Assembly (NCBI RefSeq): GCF_937880195.1 | Contig: NZ_CALFLA010000109.1 | Location: 1-38,983, forward strand | Source: an uncultured Blautia sp. | GTDB lineage: Bacteria; Bacillota; Clostridia; Lachnospirales; Lachnospiraceae | Direction: 5' to 3' | Length of the DNA: 38,983 nt | Part shown: piece by piece, positions 1 through 7,949 of the stretch | How positions within the stretch are numbered: position 1 is the stretch's first letter | Layout: each line of letters begins with the position of its first letter | The notes under the pieces: model-generated | What the model saw: only the letters and a program-made list of their open reading frames with translations | Database searches by the model: none | Told to the model about the DNA's origin: nothing | Position numbers and translations under genes: made by a program

Positions 1-30
1 AATTATTAAATAAGATAGGAGATTATCATC

Positions 31-780
31 ATGGCAAGAAAGAAAATTATCGCTGGAAACTGGAAAATGAACATGACTCCAAGCGAAGCAGTTAAATTAG
101 TAGAAACTCTGAAACCACTGGTAAAAAATGACGAAGTTGACGTAGTATTCTGCGTTCCGGCTATTGACATCATCCCGGTTGTTGAAGCATGCAAGGATAC
201 AAATATCCAGGTTGGCGCTGAGAACATGTACTTTGAAGAAAAAGGCGCTTACACAGGAGAAATCTCTCCGGCTATGCTTACAGATGCAGGCGTGAAATAC
301 GTAGTTCTCGGACATTCTGAGAGAAGAGATTACTTTGGCGAGACAAACGAGGATGTAAACAAAAAAATGCTCAAAGCTTTCGAGCATGGCATTACTCCGA
401 TCATGTGCTGCGGCGAGACTCTTACTCAGAGAGAGCAGGGCGTAACTATGGATTTCATCCGTCAGCAGGTTAAGGTTGGCTTCCAGGGCGTTACAGCAGA
501 TCAGGCTAAGACAGCAGTGATCGCTTATGAGCCGATCTGGGCTATCGGAACAGGCAAGACAGCTACAACAGAGCAGGCTCAGGAAGTTTGCGCTGACATC
601 CGCGCATGTATCGCTGAGATTTATGACGAGGCAACAGCAGAAGCTATCCGTATTCAGTACGGCGGATCTGTAAACGCTGCAACTGCACCGGAACTGTTCG
701 CACAGAACGACATCGACGGCGGTCTTGTAGGCGGCGCTTCTCTGAAAGAAGATTTCGGAAAGATCGTAAACTACAAATAA
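31..780 (+). CDS. tpiA: Triosephosphate isomerase
   Basis: Cytosolic glycolytic enzyme interconverting dihydroxyacetone phosphate and glyceraldehyde 3-phosphate. The 249-aa length is normal for the family. Substrate and catalytic residues are all present: N10 and K12 in the NWKMN motif, catalytic H95 in LGHSERR, and catalytic base E167 in [16 protein letters not shown] phosphate-binding turn lies near residues 221-223 (QYGGSVN). The ATG follows a GGAG ribosome site at about 18-21. In Clostridia tpiA usually sits behind pgk, which would lie just off the left edge, but nothing upstream is visible here to confirm that. A strong terminator follows directly, so the downstream homoserine dehydrogenase is a separate unit. 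Identification is essentially certain. Confidence 0.99.
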   Translation: MARKKIIAGNWKMNMTPSEAVKLVETLKPLVKNDEVDVVFCVPAIDIIPVVEACKDTNIQVGAENMYFEEKGAYTGEISPAMLTDAGVKYVVLGHSERRDYFGETNEDVNKKMLKAFEHGITPIMCCGETLTQREQGVTMDFIRQQVKVGFQGVTADQAKTAVIAYEPIWAIGTGKTATTEQAQEVCADIRACIAEIYDEATAEAIRIQYGGSVNAATAPELFAQNDIDGGLVGGASLKEDFGKIVNYK

Positions 781-811
781 TTTTCTTATGCAAACAGCAT
801 CAGATATTATC

Positions 812-846
812 AGAGACACAGGGTTTTTCCTGTGTCTCTTTTCTTT
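812..846 (+). terminator. Rho-independent terminator of tpiA
   Basis: A perfect 11-bp stem (AGAGACACAGG paired with CCTGTGTCTCT) with a six-nt GTTTTT loop is followed by a T-rich tract. It ends the glycolytic transcript before the hom promoter. Confidence 0.93.
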
Positions 847-868
847 TGATGATACTTTAACACTTTAC

Positions 869-897
869 TTGACAAATGTCTTTTTCTCCTCTACTAT
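869..897 (+). promoter_or_regulatory. Sigma-A promoter of hom
   Basis: TTGACA (869-874) and TACTAT (892-897) are separated by exactly 17 bp. This is a full-consensus -35 box and a 5/6 -10 box. Transcription would start near 904, about 33 nt before the hom ATG. Confidence 0.85.
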
Positions 898-936
898 TAA
901 AGAAACCGTATATTCCATGAGAAAGGAGAACATGTA

Positions 937-2229
937 ATGAAAAGAACCATTCACGCCGCTCTTCTTGGGCTTGGTACAGTAGGCACAGGCGTTTACAAAG
1001 TGATAAAAGGCCAGGAGCAGGAAATGGAGGCAAAGCTTGGCAGTCAGGTGAAGATTAAGAAAATACTGGTCCGCAATCTGGAAAAGGCCAGAGCCAAAGT
1101 AGAAGATCCTTCTGTTTTGACTAATTCTTGGGATGAGATCATCAATGACCCAGAAATTGATCTTGTAATTGAACTGATGGGCGGTATTGAGCCGGCAAGA
1201 ACCTATATTCTTTCTGCTCTGGAGGCAGGGAAACACGTAGTATCTGCTAATAAAGATCTGATCGCTGTTCATGGAAAAGAGCTTTTTGATATGGCGGAGA
1301 CCCATCATGTAGATTTTCTCTTTGAAGCGGCAGTGGCAGGCGGAATCCCCATTATACGTCCGCTGAAGCAGTGCCTTGCCGGAAACCATATGAGAGAGGT
1401 TATGGGAATTGTAAATGGAACAACGAATTTCATTCTTACCAAAATGACCCAGGAGGGAATGGAGTTTAAAGAAGCCCTTGCACTTGCTACAGAACTTGGA
1501 TATGCAGAGGCAGATCCCACAGCGGATATCGAAGGACTGGATGCAGGCCGCAAGGTGGCAATTCTGGCTTCTGTGGCTTTTAATTCCCGGGTTGTTTTTG
1601 ATGACGTATATATTGAAGGAATCACCAAAATTTCTGCCAAGGATATCCGCTATGCAAAAGAAATGGGATGCGATATTAAACTTCTTGGAGTTGCAAGAAA
1701 TACAGAGGAAGGAATTGAGGCATATGTATGTCCAATGCTGATCCCAAGCTCTCATCCTCTTGCATCTGTAAATGATTCCTACAATGCTGTTTTTGTAAAC
1801 GGTGATGCTGTAGAAAACGCTATGTTTTTCGGAAGAGGCGCAGGGGAGCTTCCTACGGCAAGCGCTGTTGTAGGAGATGTTTTTGATATCGCCCGCAATA
1901 TTAAAGCAGACTGCTGTGCAAGAATCGGATGTACCTGTTATAAAGAGATCCCAGTGAAAAAAATGGCAGATACGCATAATTGTTATTTCCTTCGCCTTCA
2001 TGTAGAAGACCGTTGCGGCGTTCTGGCGGAAATGACTGCTGTTTTTGCCAAGTACCATGTAAGCGTAGCCCAAATTATCCAGAAGGAAACAAAGGCAGGC
2101 GAAAGCGCAGAGATTGTTGTGATCACAGGAAAGGTACGTGAGGGAGACTTCCGAACCGCTATGGAGGAGCTTTCAGGAAGAAGTTCTGTACATAAGGTTT
2201 CCAGTATGCTCCGCGTATATGGAAAATAA
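937..2229 (+). CDS. hom: Homoserine dehydrogenase with C-terminal ACT domain
   Basis: NAD(P)-dependent reduction of aspartate semialdehyde to homoserine, the branch point to threonine and methionine. The 430-aa protein has the usual long form: an N-terminal Rossmann motif LGLGTVGTGV (about residues 9-18), the homoserine dehydrogenase signature GYAEADPTADIEGLDA (about 188-203), and a C-terminal ACT domain from about residue 350 (FLRLHVEDRCGVLAEMTAVF), the usual site of threonine feedback. The ATG follows AAAGGAGAA. The gene has its own promoter and terminator, so it is transcriptionally isolated from the glycolytic genes on both sides. No thrB or thrC is adjacent. Confidence 0.98.
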   Translation: MKRTIHAALLGLGTVGTGVYKVIKGQEQEMEAKLGSQVKIKKILVRNLEKARAKVEDPSVLTNSWDEIINDPEIDLVIELMGGIEPARTYILSALEAGKHVVSANKDLIAVHGKELFDMAETHHVDFLFEAAVAGGIPIIRPLKQCLAGNHMREVMGIVNGTTNFILTKMTQEGMEFKEALALATELGYAEADPTADIEGLDAGRKVAILASVAFNSRVVFDDVYIEGITKISAKDIRYAKEMGCDIKLLGVARNTEEGIEAYVCPMLIPSSHPLASVNDSYNAVFVNGDAVENAMFFGRGAGELPTASAVVGDVFDIARNIKADCCARIGCTCYKEIPVKKMADTHNCYFLRLHVEDRCGVLAEMTAVFAKYHVSVAQIIQKETKAGESAEIVVITGKVREGDFRTAMEELSGRSSVHKVSSMLRVYGK

Positions 2230-2245
2230 AAAAGACAAAAATAAG

Positions 2246-2291
2246 AATCAGGAGTTTTTCAGGGAAAATCCTTGAAAAATTCCTGATTTTT
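2246..2291 (+). terminator. Rho-independent terminator of hom
   Basis: A long hairpin starts with AATCAGGAGTTTTTCAGGG and pairs, with a few wobbles, with CCTTGAAAAATTCCTGATT. A run of five or more T follows. Confidence 0.88.
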
Positions 2292-2298
2292 GGTACTA

Positions 2299-2304
2299 TA
2301 TAAT
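2299..2304 (+). promoter_or_regulatory. Candidate -10 box for gpmI
   Basis: A perfect TATAAT lies 65 bp upstream of the gpmI ATG, immediately after the hom terminator. No good -35 box is seen at 16-18 bp. The nearest match, TTGAAA at 2272, is 21 bp away and inside the terminator stem, so only the -10 box is called. Confidence 0.5.
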
Positions 2305-2369
2305 AGATAAGGACAGAAATAAGGCTCTGCACATGCAGAGCAGAGAATTTATACAAAAAGGAGACTATT

Positions 2370-3911
2370 ATGAGCAAAAAACCAACTGTTTTAATGATCC
2401 TTGACGGTTATGGACTGAACGAGACACATAACGGAAACGCTGTATATGAGGCAAAAACTCCTGTTATGGACAAGCTGATGGCAGAATGCCCCTTTGTAGA
2501 GGGAAATGCAAGCGGACTTGCCGTAGGCCTTCCAGATGGTCAGATGGGTAACTCTGAAGTTGGACATATGAATATGGGCGCAGGCCGTATTGTATATCAG
2601 GAACTTACAAGAATCACTAAGGAGATCAATGACGGCGATTTCTTTAAAAACGAGGCTCTTCTTACAGCAATGAAAAACGCAAAGGACAATGACTCTGCCA
2701 TTCACTTTATGGGACTTCTTTCTGACGGCGGCGTTCACAGCCATAATACACATCTTTATGGACTTCTGGAAATGGCTAAGAGAGAAGGACTTAAGAAGGT
2801 TTATGTACACTGCTTCCTGGACGGACGCGATACTCCTCCGGCTTCTGGCAAGGGTTATATCGAGGAACTCCAGGCTAAGATGAAGGAGATCGGAGTAGGG
2901 GAGATCGGAGTTGTTTCTGGACGTTACTATGCTATGGACAGAGATAATCGTTGGGATCGTGTAGAACTGGCTTACAACGCTCTGACAAAAGGCGAAGGCG
3001 TTAAGGGAACAGACGCTGCTGAGGCAGTACAGGCATCCTATGACAACGAAAAGACAGATGAGTTTGTTCTTCCTACTGTAATGGAAAAAGATGGCAAACC
3101 AGTTGCTGTTATCCAGGACAAAGATTCTGTTGTATTCTTTAACTTCCGTCCAGACCGCGCCCGTGAGATCACAAGAGCATTCTGTGATGATGATTTCCAG
3201 GGATTTGCAAGAGAGAAGAGACTGGATCTTACTTATGTATGCTTTACTGATTATGATGAGACAATCGCAAATAAACTGGTAGCTTTCCATAAGGTACAGC
3301 TTCATAATACATTTGGAGAGTATCTTGCAGCCCATGATATGACTCAGGTTCGTATTGCTGAAACCGAAAAATACGCTCACGTTACTTTCTTCTTTAACGG
3401 CGGCGTTGAGGAGCCGAACAAGGGAGAGGATAGAATCCTTGTAAAATCCCCGAAGGTTGCTACTTACGACCTGCAGCCTGAGATGAGCGCCGTACAGGTT
3501 TGCGACAAATTGGTAGAGGCTATCAAATCTGATAAATATGACGTAGTGATCATCAACTTTGCAAATCCAGATATGGTAGGTCATACTGGTGTTGAGGAAG
3601 CTGCAATCAAGGCTGTTGAGACAGTAGATGCCTGCGTTGGAAGAGCTGTTGAGGCGGTGAAGGAAGTAAACGGACAGATGTTTATCTGCGCAGACCATGG
3701 AAACGCAGAGCAGCTTGTAGATAATGAGACAGGAGAAGCCTTTACTGCTCATACAACAAATCCGGTTCCGTTTATTCTTGTAAATGCAGATCCGAAGTAT
3801 ACCCTCAGAGAGGGAGGATGCCTTGCAGATATCATTCCTACTCTGATTGAGCTTATGGGAATGGAAAAACCGTCAGAAATGACAGGAGAATCTCTTCTTA
3901 TCGAAAAATAA
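2370..3911 (+). CDS. gpmI: 2,3-bisphosphoglycerate-independent phosphoglycerate mutase
   Basis: Manganese-dependent interconversion of 3- and 2-phosphoglycerate in glycolysis. The 513-aa length is typical. Key features are the metal ligand D12 in MILDGYG, the phosphoserine nucleophile S62 in GNSEVGHMNMG, the substrate-binding stretch FLDGRDTPP (about residues 149-157), and the C-terminal metal site CADHGNAEQ (about 442-450). Start ATG has an AAGGAG site at 2358-2363. It follows the hom terminator and ends at its own terminator, so it is probably monocistronic. Confidence 0.99.
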   Translation: MSKKPTVLMILDGYGLNETHNGNAVYEAKTPVMDKLMAECPFVEGNASGLAVGLPDGQMGNSEVGHMNMGAGRIVYQELTRITKEINDGDFFKNEALLTAMKNAKDNDSAIHFMGLLSDGGVHSHNTHLYGLLEMAKREGLKKVYVHCFLDGRDTPPASGKGYIEELQAKMKEIGVGEIGVVSGRYYAMDRDNRWDRVELAYNALTKGEGVKGTDAAEAVQASYDNEKTDEFVLPTVMEKDGKPVAVIQDKDSVVFFNFRPDRAREITRAFCDDDFQGFAREKRLDLTYVCFTDYDETIANKLVAFHKVQLHNTFGEYLAAHDMTQVRIAETEKYAHVTFFFNGGVEEPNKGEDRILVKSPKVATYDLQPEMSAVQVCDKLVEAIKSDKYDVVIINFANPDMVGHTGVEEAAIKAVETVDACVGRAVEAVKEVNGQMFICADHGNAEQLVDNETGEAFTAHTTNPVPFILVNADPKYTLREGGCLADIIPTLIELMGMEKPSEMTGESLLIEK

Positions 3912-3939
3912 TACTTTTATGAAAAAATAATTTCAGTTT

Positions 3940-3980
3940 AAAACCCTGCGGCGCGCCTTCGGCATACTGCAGGGTTTTGC
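3940..3980 (+). terminator. Rho-independent terminator of gpmI
   Basis: The arms AAAACCCTGC (3940-3949) and GCAGGGTTTT (3969-3978) pair perfectly. The loop holds a further GCC-TTC-GGC mini-hairpin. The left arm begins with a run of A, so the structure could also act on the opposite strand. Confidence 0.9.
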
Positions 3981-4103
3981 AGTTCTGTGTGCTCTTTCTG
4001 GAGTAAGCTGTTTCTGCCAGGATAAAAAGTATAATGCGGGATACAATAGATGTAACAAGGTCTGTTATAATACTAATGGTATATTTTGTATTTTTATGAG
4101 GAA

Positions 4104-4137
4104 ATATGTGGAATCTAAAAAAACATATTCCACATAT
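4104..4137. repeat. 11-bp perfect inverted repeat upstream of the L,D-transpeptidase
   Basis: ATATGTGGAAT (4104-4114) and ATTCCACATAT (4127-4137) are exact reverse complements separated by 12 bp. The right arm runs up to the candidate -35 region of the promoter at 4137-4166. There is no T-run behind it, so it resembles an operator or an RNA stem from an upstream start more than a terminator. The rest of the 325-base gap between gpmI and the transpeptidase holds the gpmI terminator and a second TATAAT at 4066-4071 without a clear -35 box. Confidence 0.6.
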
Positions 4138-4166
4138 GGTACAAAATGCTGAAAGTATGCTATAAT
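4137..4166 (+). promoter_or_regulatory. Promoter of the L,D-transpeptidase gene
   Basis: A perfect TATAAT lies at 4161-4166 with a poor -35 match (TGGTAC, 4137-4142, 18-bp spacer). Because this -10 box overlaps the in-frame ATG at 4165, that ATG cannot be the translation start. Confidence 0.6.
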
Positions 4167-4236
4167 GGAAACATTCCTGAAAAATACGGAATCAGTGGTT
4201 GTTATTTGGGGTTACAGTCAAGGAGAGCATAAATTA

Positions 4237-6021
4237 ATGAGCAATAAGGATAAAAGAAAAGACATTCCCTCAGGTCCTGGAGATGCAGACGGAGGGGAAG
4301 CAGGTTTTGAAGAGAAGATCAACACAGCCATGGACAGGATCACTCAGGATCCTGATGAAATAAAAGAAGACAGGCAGGAAGAGTATGTTTCTGAGGAGGA
4401 ATACGAATCAGAAGAAGAATATGAATCCGGGGAAGAAGAGTATGGATCAGAGGAAGAGGGTTATGACGAGGAAGAAGATCAGGCAGAGACAGCTTATGGA
4501 AACTCACCTAATCCCTATAAATCAGCAAGGCCTCAACCTATAAAATACGTTCCCATGGATGATATTGATGAAAAGATGTCCCTCCCTTCGCCTAAAAAAC
4601 GTCGCAGATTTAAGGGACTGAAGATTATGGGACTTTTGGCTGCAATGGCAGTTGTGGCAGCTGGCTGTGCATATGGTGCAGCGTCCTATTATTATTCTAA
4701 TCGTTTTTTTGAGGGAACCTGGATCAATGGAGTCAACTGTTCCGGCATGACTGCATACGAAGCAGAGCAGGCTCTTGCACAGAAGGTACAGACATACGCG
4801 ATTCAGGTGTCGGCCCGTAATCAGGAACCGCAGACCATTACAGGCGATCAGATCAATTATCAGTATATTTCCACAGGGGAAACCCTTCAGCTTCTCAAAA
4901 CACAGAAGCCTTATGAATGGATAAAGGGCTATTATGAGCAAAAAAGCTACAATGTTTCAGAAAAAGCAGCCTATGACAAAACTTTGCTGCAGCAGCAGGT
5001 AGTTTCTCTTAATTGCGCCAGACCGGAGAACCAGACAGCGCCGGAAAACGCATACGTTGCTTTTAAGGACAATCAGTTCCAGATCGTTCCTGAGACAGAG
5101 GGAACTCAGCTTAATGTAAAACAGGCATACAGGCTTCTTGATCAGGCAGTGGCAGAGAATCAGGCGCAGATTGATTTTTCAGCAGCGTCAGACGCCTATG
5201 TGAAAGCAGATGTAACGAAAGACGATCCAGAGCTTCAGTCGGCGTTGGAGGCATGCAACAATTATACAAAGGCAAACATTACCTATACCTTTGGGGAGCA
5301 GACCGTTACTCTTGACGGCAATACGATTAAGGACTGGCTTCAGTTTGACGAGAAGGGACAGCTTGTATGGGACGATAACACCTTCCAGCAGCATATAGCT
5401 GAATACGTAGCCCAGCTTGCCGCTAATTACAATACAGTTGGAACAGAGAGAGAGTTTTATACTACCAGCGGACGCGTTGTTTACGTATCAAGTTCTGTGT
5501 ACGGATGGGCCATTGACCAGGCGGCGGAGGCGGCTCGGCTTGCCCAGGAGATACAGTCGGGAGCGCAGATCACCAGAGATCCTCTTTACAGCCAGACAGC
5601 TAATTCCCATGGAATAAATGATCTTGGAAATACTTATATTGAAGTGGATCTGAGTAATCAGTATATGTATTACTACCAGAACGGTTCTATTATTTTTGAG
5701 TCGGAATTTGTATCAGGAAATATGAGCTATGCAGACAGGCAGACTCATTCCGGTATTTTTACTCTTTATTACAAAAAAAGCCCGGACGTGCTCCGGGGTG
5801 AGAAGAAGCCGGACGGAACCTATGAATATGAGGAACCGGTACAGTACTGGATGCCTTTTGACGGCGGGATCGGATTCCACGATGCGCCATGGAGAGATGC
5901 CTTTGGCGGCGATATTTACCTTACCGGAGGCTCTCATGGATGTATCAATCTTCCGCCGGATAGCGCGGCTGTTTTGTACAGTATTATTGATTACGGCGTA
6001 CCGATTGTATGTTTTTACTAA
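4237..6021 (+). CDS. Membrane-anchored L,D-transpeptidase (YkuD family) with acidic cytoplasmic tail
   Basis: Predicted cell-wall enzyme making 3-3 cross-links in peptidoglycan or attaching proteins to it. I start it at 4237 because AAGGAGAG lies 9 nt upstream and the earlier in-frame ATG overlaps the -10 box, which gives 594 aa. The N-terminal ~115 residues are strongly acidic, with repeated EEEYES/EEEYGS units. A basic stretch PKKRRRFKG then leads into one transmembrane helix (about 127-150) with the rest outside. The ectodomain has a long region resembling the peptidoglycan-binding_4 repeats of clostridial L,D-transpeptidases. It ends in a YkuD domain with GFHDAPW and the catalytic motif SHGCINLP (Cys about 569). 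The catalytic domain is complete. The acidic tail is the unusual part. Confidence 0.93.
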   Translation: MSNKDKRKDIPSGPGDADGGEAGFEEKINTAMDRITQDPDEIKEDRQEEYVSEEEYESEEEYESGEEEYGSEEEGYDEEEDQAETAYGNSPNPYKSARPQPIKYVPMDDIDEKMSLPSPKKRRRFKGLKIMGLLAAMAVVAAGCAYGAASYYYSNRFFEGTWINGVNCSGMTAYEAEQALAQKVQTYAIQVSARNQEPQTITGDQINYQYISTGETLQLLKTQKPYEWIKGYYEQKSYNVSEKAAYDKTLLQQQVVSLNCARPENQTAPENAYVAFKDNQFQIVPETEGTQLNVKQAYRLLDQAVAENQAQIDFSAASDAYVKADVTKDDPELQSALEACNNYTKANITYTFGEQTVTLDGNTIKDWLQFDEKGQLVWDDNTFQQHIAEYVAQLAANYNTVGTEREFYTTSGRVVYVSSSVYGWAIDQAAEAARLAQEIQSGAQITRDPLYSQTANSHGINDLGNTYIEVDLSNQYMYYYQNGSIIFESEFVSGNMSYADRQTHSGIFTLYYKKSPDVLRGEKKPDGTYEYEEPVQYWMPFDGGIGFHDAPWRDAFGGDIYLTGGSHGCINLPPDSAAVLYSIIDYGVPIVCFY

Positions 6022-6045
6022 AGATTTTGGAGGAATAAGAAATAA

Positions 6046-6342
6046 ATGAGCAGATCGTTTGATTTTATACTTGGAGGCGCGTCTCTGATCATAGGAATCT
6101 TACTTATGACAGGACATGGAGATTTTTTTATGAAAGGCGGCAATACCCAGCTTCGTAAAGCAAAATACGATGAGAAAAAAATGGCTAAGGGATCTGGACT
6201 GGCGCTGATCCTTATAGGAATTATTACTTTTATTGATTCCTATACCACTACAGTTGCAGCAAAGATTGGTTATATTGTAGCGGTAGTTGTTATTCTTGTA
6301 GGTCTTATGTGGTATCTGAACAACAAATGTGCAAAAAAATAA
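6046..6342 (+). CDS. Small two-helix membrane protein (DUF3784-like)
   Basis: A 98-aa protein with a hydrophobic N-terminal segment (about 7-22), a short charged stretch NTQLRKAKYDEKKMAKG (about 34-50), and two further hydrophobic segments (about 51-63 and 72-91). The layout resembles the DUF3784 family of small Firmicute membrane proteins, but I assign that only by appearance. It starts 24 nt after the transpeptidase stop with a good GGAGG site, so it is probably co-transcribed. Its function is unknown. Confidence 0.8.
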   Translation: MSRSFDFILGGASLIIGILLMTGHGDFFMKGGNTQLRKAKYDEKKMAKGSGLALILIGIITFIDSYTTTVAAKIGYIVAVVVILVGLMWYLNNKCAKK

Positions 6343-6388
6343 ACCATAAAAATTCAGCGGTTCTTTTGGAGCCGCTGTTTTTTATGGT
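6343..6388. terminator. Bidirectional terminator between convergent genes
   Basis: ACCATAAAAA (6343-6352) and its complement TTTTTATGGT (6379-6388) flank a CAGCGG/CCGCTG stem. The A-run and T-run on either side allow termination of the rightward small-membrane-protein transcript and the leftward HAD transcript. Confidence 0.9.
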
Positions 6389-6399
6389 CTGAACCATTA

Positions 6400-7026
6400 T
6401 TAATCCTGAACAAAAAGGCTGACCAGATCCATTGGTTTATCAATTCTGTAATCTGGATCAGAAACTTCTCCGAATCCGTAGGAGGCAAAGACAAAAGGAA
6501 TACCTGCTTTTTTGCAGGAAAGATAATCGCCCATGGTATCTCCTACATATATGGTATCTTTCAGATTGTATGTTTCCATCAGTTTAAGGATGGTTTCGTG
6601 TTTTTCAAGTCCGGTATCTCCAAAGCAGAGATGGCCTTTAAAATACTTGCCAAAACCGGAGGATTCCAGAAAAAGTTCAATATATCCTGCCTGGCAGTTG
6701 CTTACAATATACAGAGGATATTTTTGGGAAAGGGCCTGAAGCATGATTTCCAGATCCTCATAAAGGGGCGCGCACGTTTCAAGAAGCGCCTGGTGTTCGG
6801 CTTCGCAGCAGGCGTCCATGAGACGGAGCTGTTCTTCTGGAGACTCTTCGGGAAAAACAAGGGCTGCAATTTCTGACATGGGTTTGCCAAAAAGTTCCTG
6901 AAGTCTCTGGGCCGTAACTGTGATATCCTTGTGCTCAATATTGTGGAGATATTCTGTCCATGCCTGCGCGTCAATTTCTGTGGAATTCCAGAGAGTTCCG
7001 TCTACATCAAAAATAATACTGTCCAT
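6400..7026 (-). CDS. HAD-superfamily phosphatase (phosphoglycolate phosphatase/beta-phosphoglucomutase-like)
   Basis: Cytosolic hydrolase of a phosphorylated small metabolite, with substrate not determinable from sequence. Motif I is FDVDGTLWNS (nucleophile D7, acid/base D9). A C1-type helical cap follows (about 15-85), then motif II (YIVSNCQ, about 105-111), the conserved lysine in LEKHET, and motif III GDTMGDYLSCKKAG (about 162-175). All catalytic elements are intact, and the 208-aa length fits. The start is supported by AAGGAAGG on the minus strand just upstream. It is transcribed alone toward the small membrane protein and shares a terminator with it. Confidence 0.93.
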   Translation of the reverse strand: MDSIIFDVDGTLWNSTEIDAQAWTEYLHNIEHKDITVTAQRLQELFGKPMSEIAALVFPEESPEEQLRLMDACCEAEHQALLETCAPLYEDLEIMLQALSQKYPLYIVSNCQAGYIELFLESSGFGKYFKGHLCFGDTGLEKHETILKLMETYNLKDTIYVGDTMGDYLSCKKAGIPFVFASYGFGEVSDPDYRIDKPMDLVSLFVQD

Positions 7027-7188
7027 AATTTTCCTTCCTTTATATAATATAATGTTTTTTCTTTTTTTTAATAGTTTGGATTATACACAGAGAAATCAAA
7101 AAAAGCAACGGTTTTACAAAAATAGAAAGGGATGAAAAATAAATAGTTGCTGTGTGAACAATAACAATAAATATACATAGATATTTAA

Positions 7189-7217
7189 TGGAAAAAGAGA
7201 AAAACATGTGATACAAT
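7189..7217 (+). promoter_or_regulatory. Extended -10 promoter of sfsA
   Basis: TGGAAA (7189-7194), a 17-bp spacer and TACAAT (7212-7217). TG at 7209-7210 gives an extended -10 (TGN-TACAAT), which compensates for a 4/6 -35 box. Start is predicted about 7224, 27 nt before the ATG. Confidence 0.7.
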
Positions 7218-7250
7218 AGAGCCACTTGAAAAAGCAATGAGGTTATAGAA

Positions 7251-7949
7251 ATGAATTACAACCATACAGTAAAGGCCAGATTTCTGGATCGGCCCAATCG
7301 CTTCATAGCTCATGTAGAGCTGGAGGGCAGAACAGAGACAGTGCATGTAAAAAACACCGGAAGATGCAGAGAACTTCTTGTACCGGGATATGAGGTGATC
7401 CTGGAAGAGGGAAGCAATCCAGCGCGAAAAACAAAATACGACCTGATCAGTGTGTGCAAAAAAGGAAGATGGATCAATATGGATTCTCAGGCTCCTAATA
7501 AGGCGGCAGAGGAGTGGCTGAAAAATGGCGGCTATTTTCCAGAAGAGGTTTCTGTATTCAGAGAAAAAACATATGGAAGTTCCAGATTTGATCTGTATAT
7601 AGAATCAGAAGAAAGAAAAGCCTTTATGGAAGTTAAGGGAGTTACCCTGGAAGAAGAGGGAGAGGTTCGTTTTCCAGACGCTCCTACAGAACGGGGCGTA
7701 AAGCATGTGCGGGAACTGATCCGGTGTTTAAGGGACGGATATGAGGCATATCTTCTTTTTGTGATCCAGATGAAGGATGTGAAGGTTTTTCGTCCGAACT
7801 GGAACACACACAGAGAATTTGGAAAGGCCTTAAGAGAGGCGGAAGAAGCCGGGGTGAAGATTCTTGCTTATGACTGTCTGGTAGGAGAATCTTTTATGGA
7901 GATCAAAGACCCGGTTGCTGTTGATCTGGAGGTGCCGGATGGAGAATAA
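7251..7949 (+). CDS. sfsA: SfsA family protein (sugar fermentation stimulation protein, predicted nuclease fold)
   Basis: A 232-aa member of the SfsA family, known genetically in E. coli as a stimulator of maltose metabolism and DNA-binding protein. The conserved family landmarks are visible: the N-terminal OB-like part with FLDRPNRF and HVKNTGRCRELLVPG (about 11-46), and a C-terminal domain with FDLYIE, MEVKGVTLEEEG and FPDAPTERGVKHVREL. The D...ExK arrangement (RFDLYI then FMEVK) is like PD-(D/E)XK nucleases, so a nuclease role is an inference. It overlaps the mutY start by 11 nt, which supports translational coupling and a shared transcript. Confidence 0.96.
   Translation: MNYNHTVKARFLDRPNRFIAHVELEGRTETVHVKNTGRCRELLVPGYEVILEEGSNPARKTKYDLISVCKKGRWINMDSQAPNKAAEEWLKNGGYFPEEVSVFREKTYGSSRFDLYIESEERKAFMEVKGVTLEEEGEVRFPDAPTERGVKHVRELIRCLRDGYEAYLLFVIQMKDVKVFRPNWNTHREFGKALREAEEAGVKILAYDCLVGESFMEIKDPVAVDLEVPDGE

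Noticed and set aside
2391..3752. 453-aa open frame on the strand opposite gpmI, and a similar 402-aa one opposite hom (865-2073)
   Set aside because: They are mirror frames of strongly conserved genes, with cysteine- and serine-rich random-looking composition and no ribosome site or motif.
4165..4236. N-terminal extension of the L,D-transpeptidase from the first in-frame ATG
   Set aside because: That ATG overlaps the -10 box TATAAT, and a good ribosome site lies before ATG 4237.
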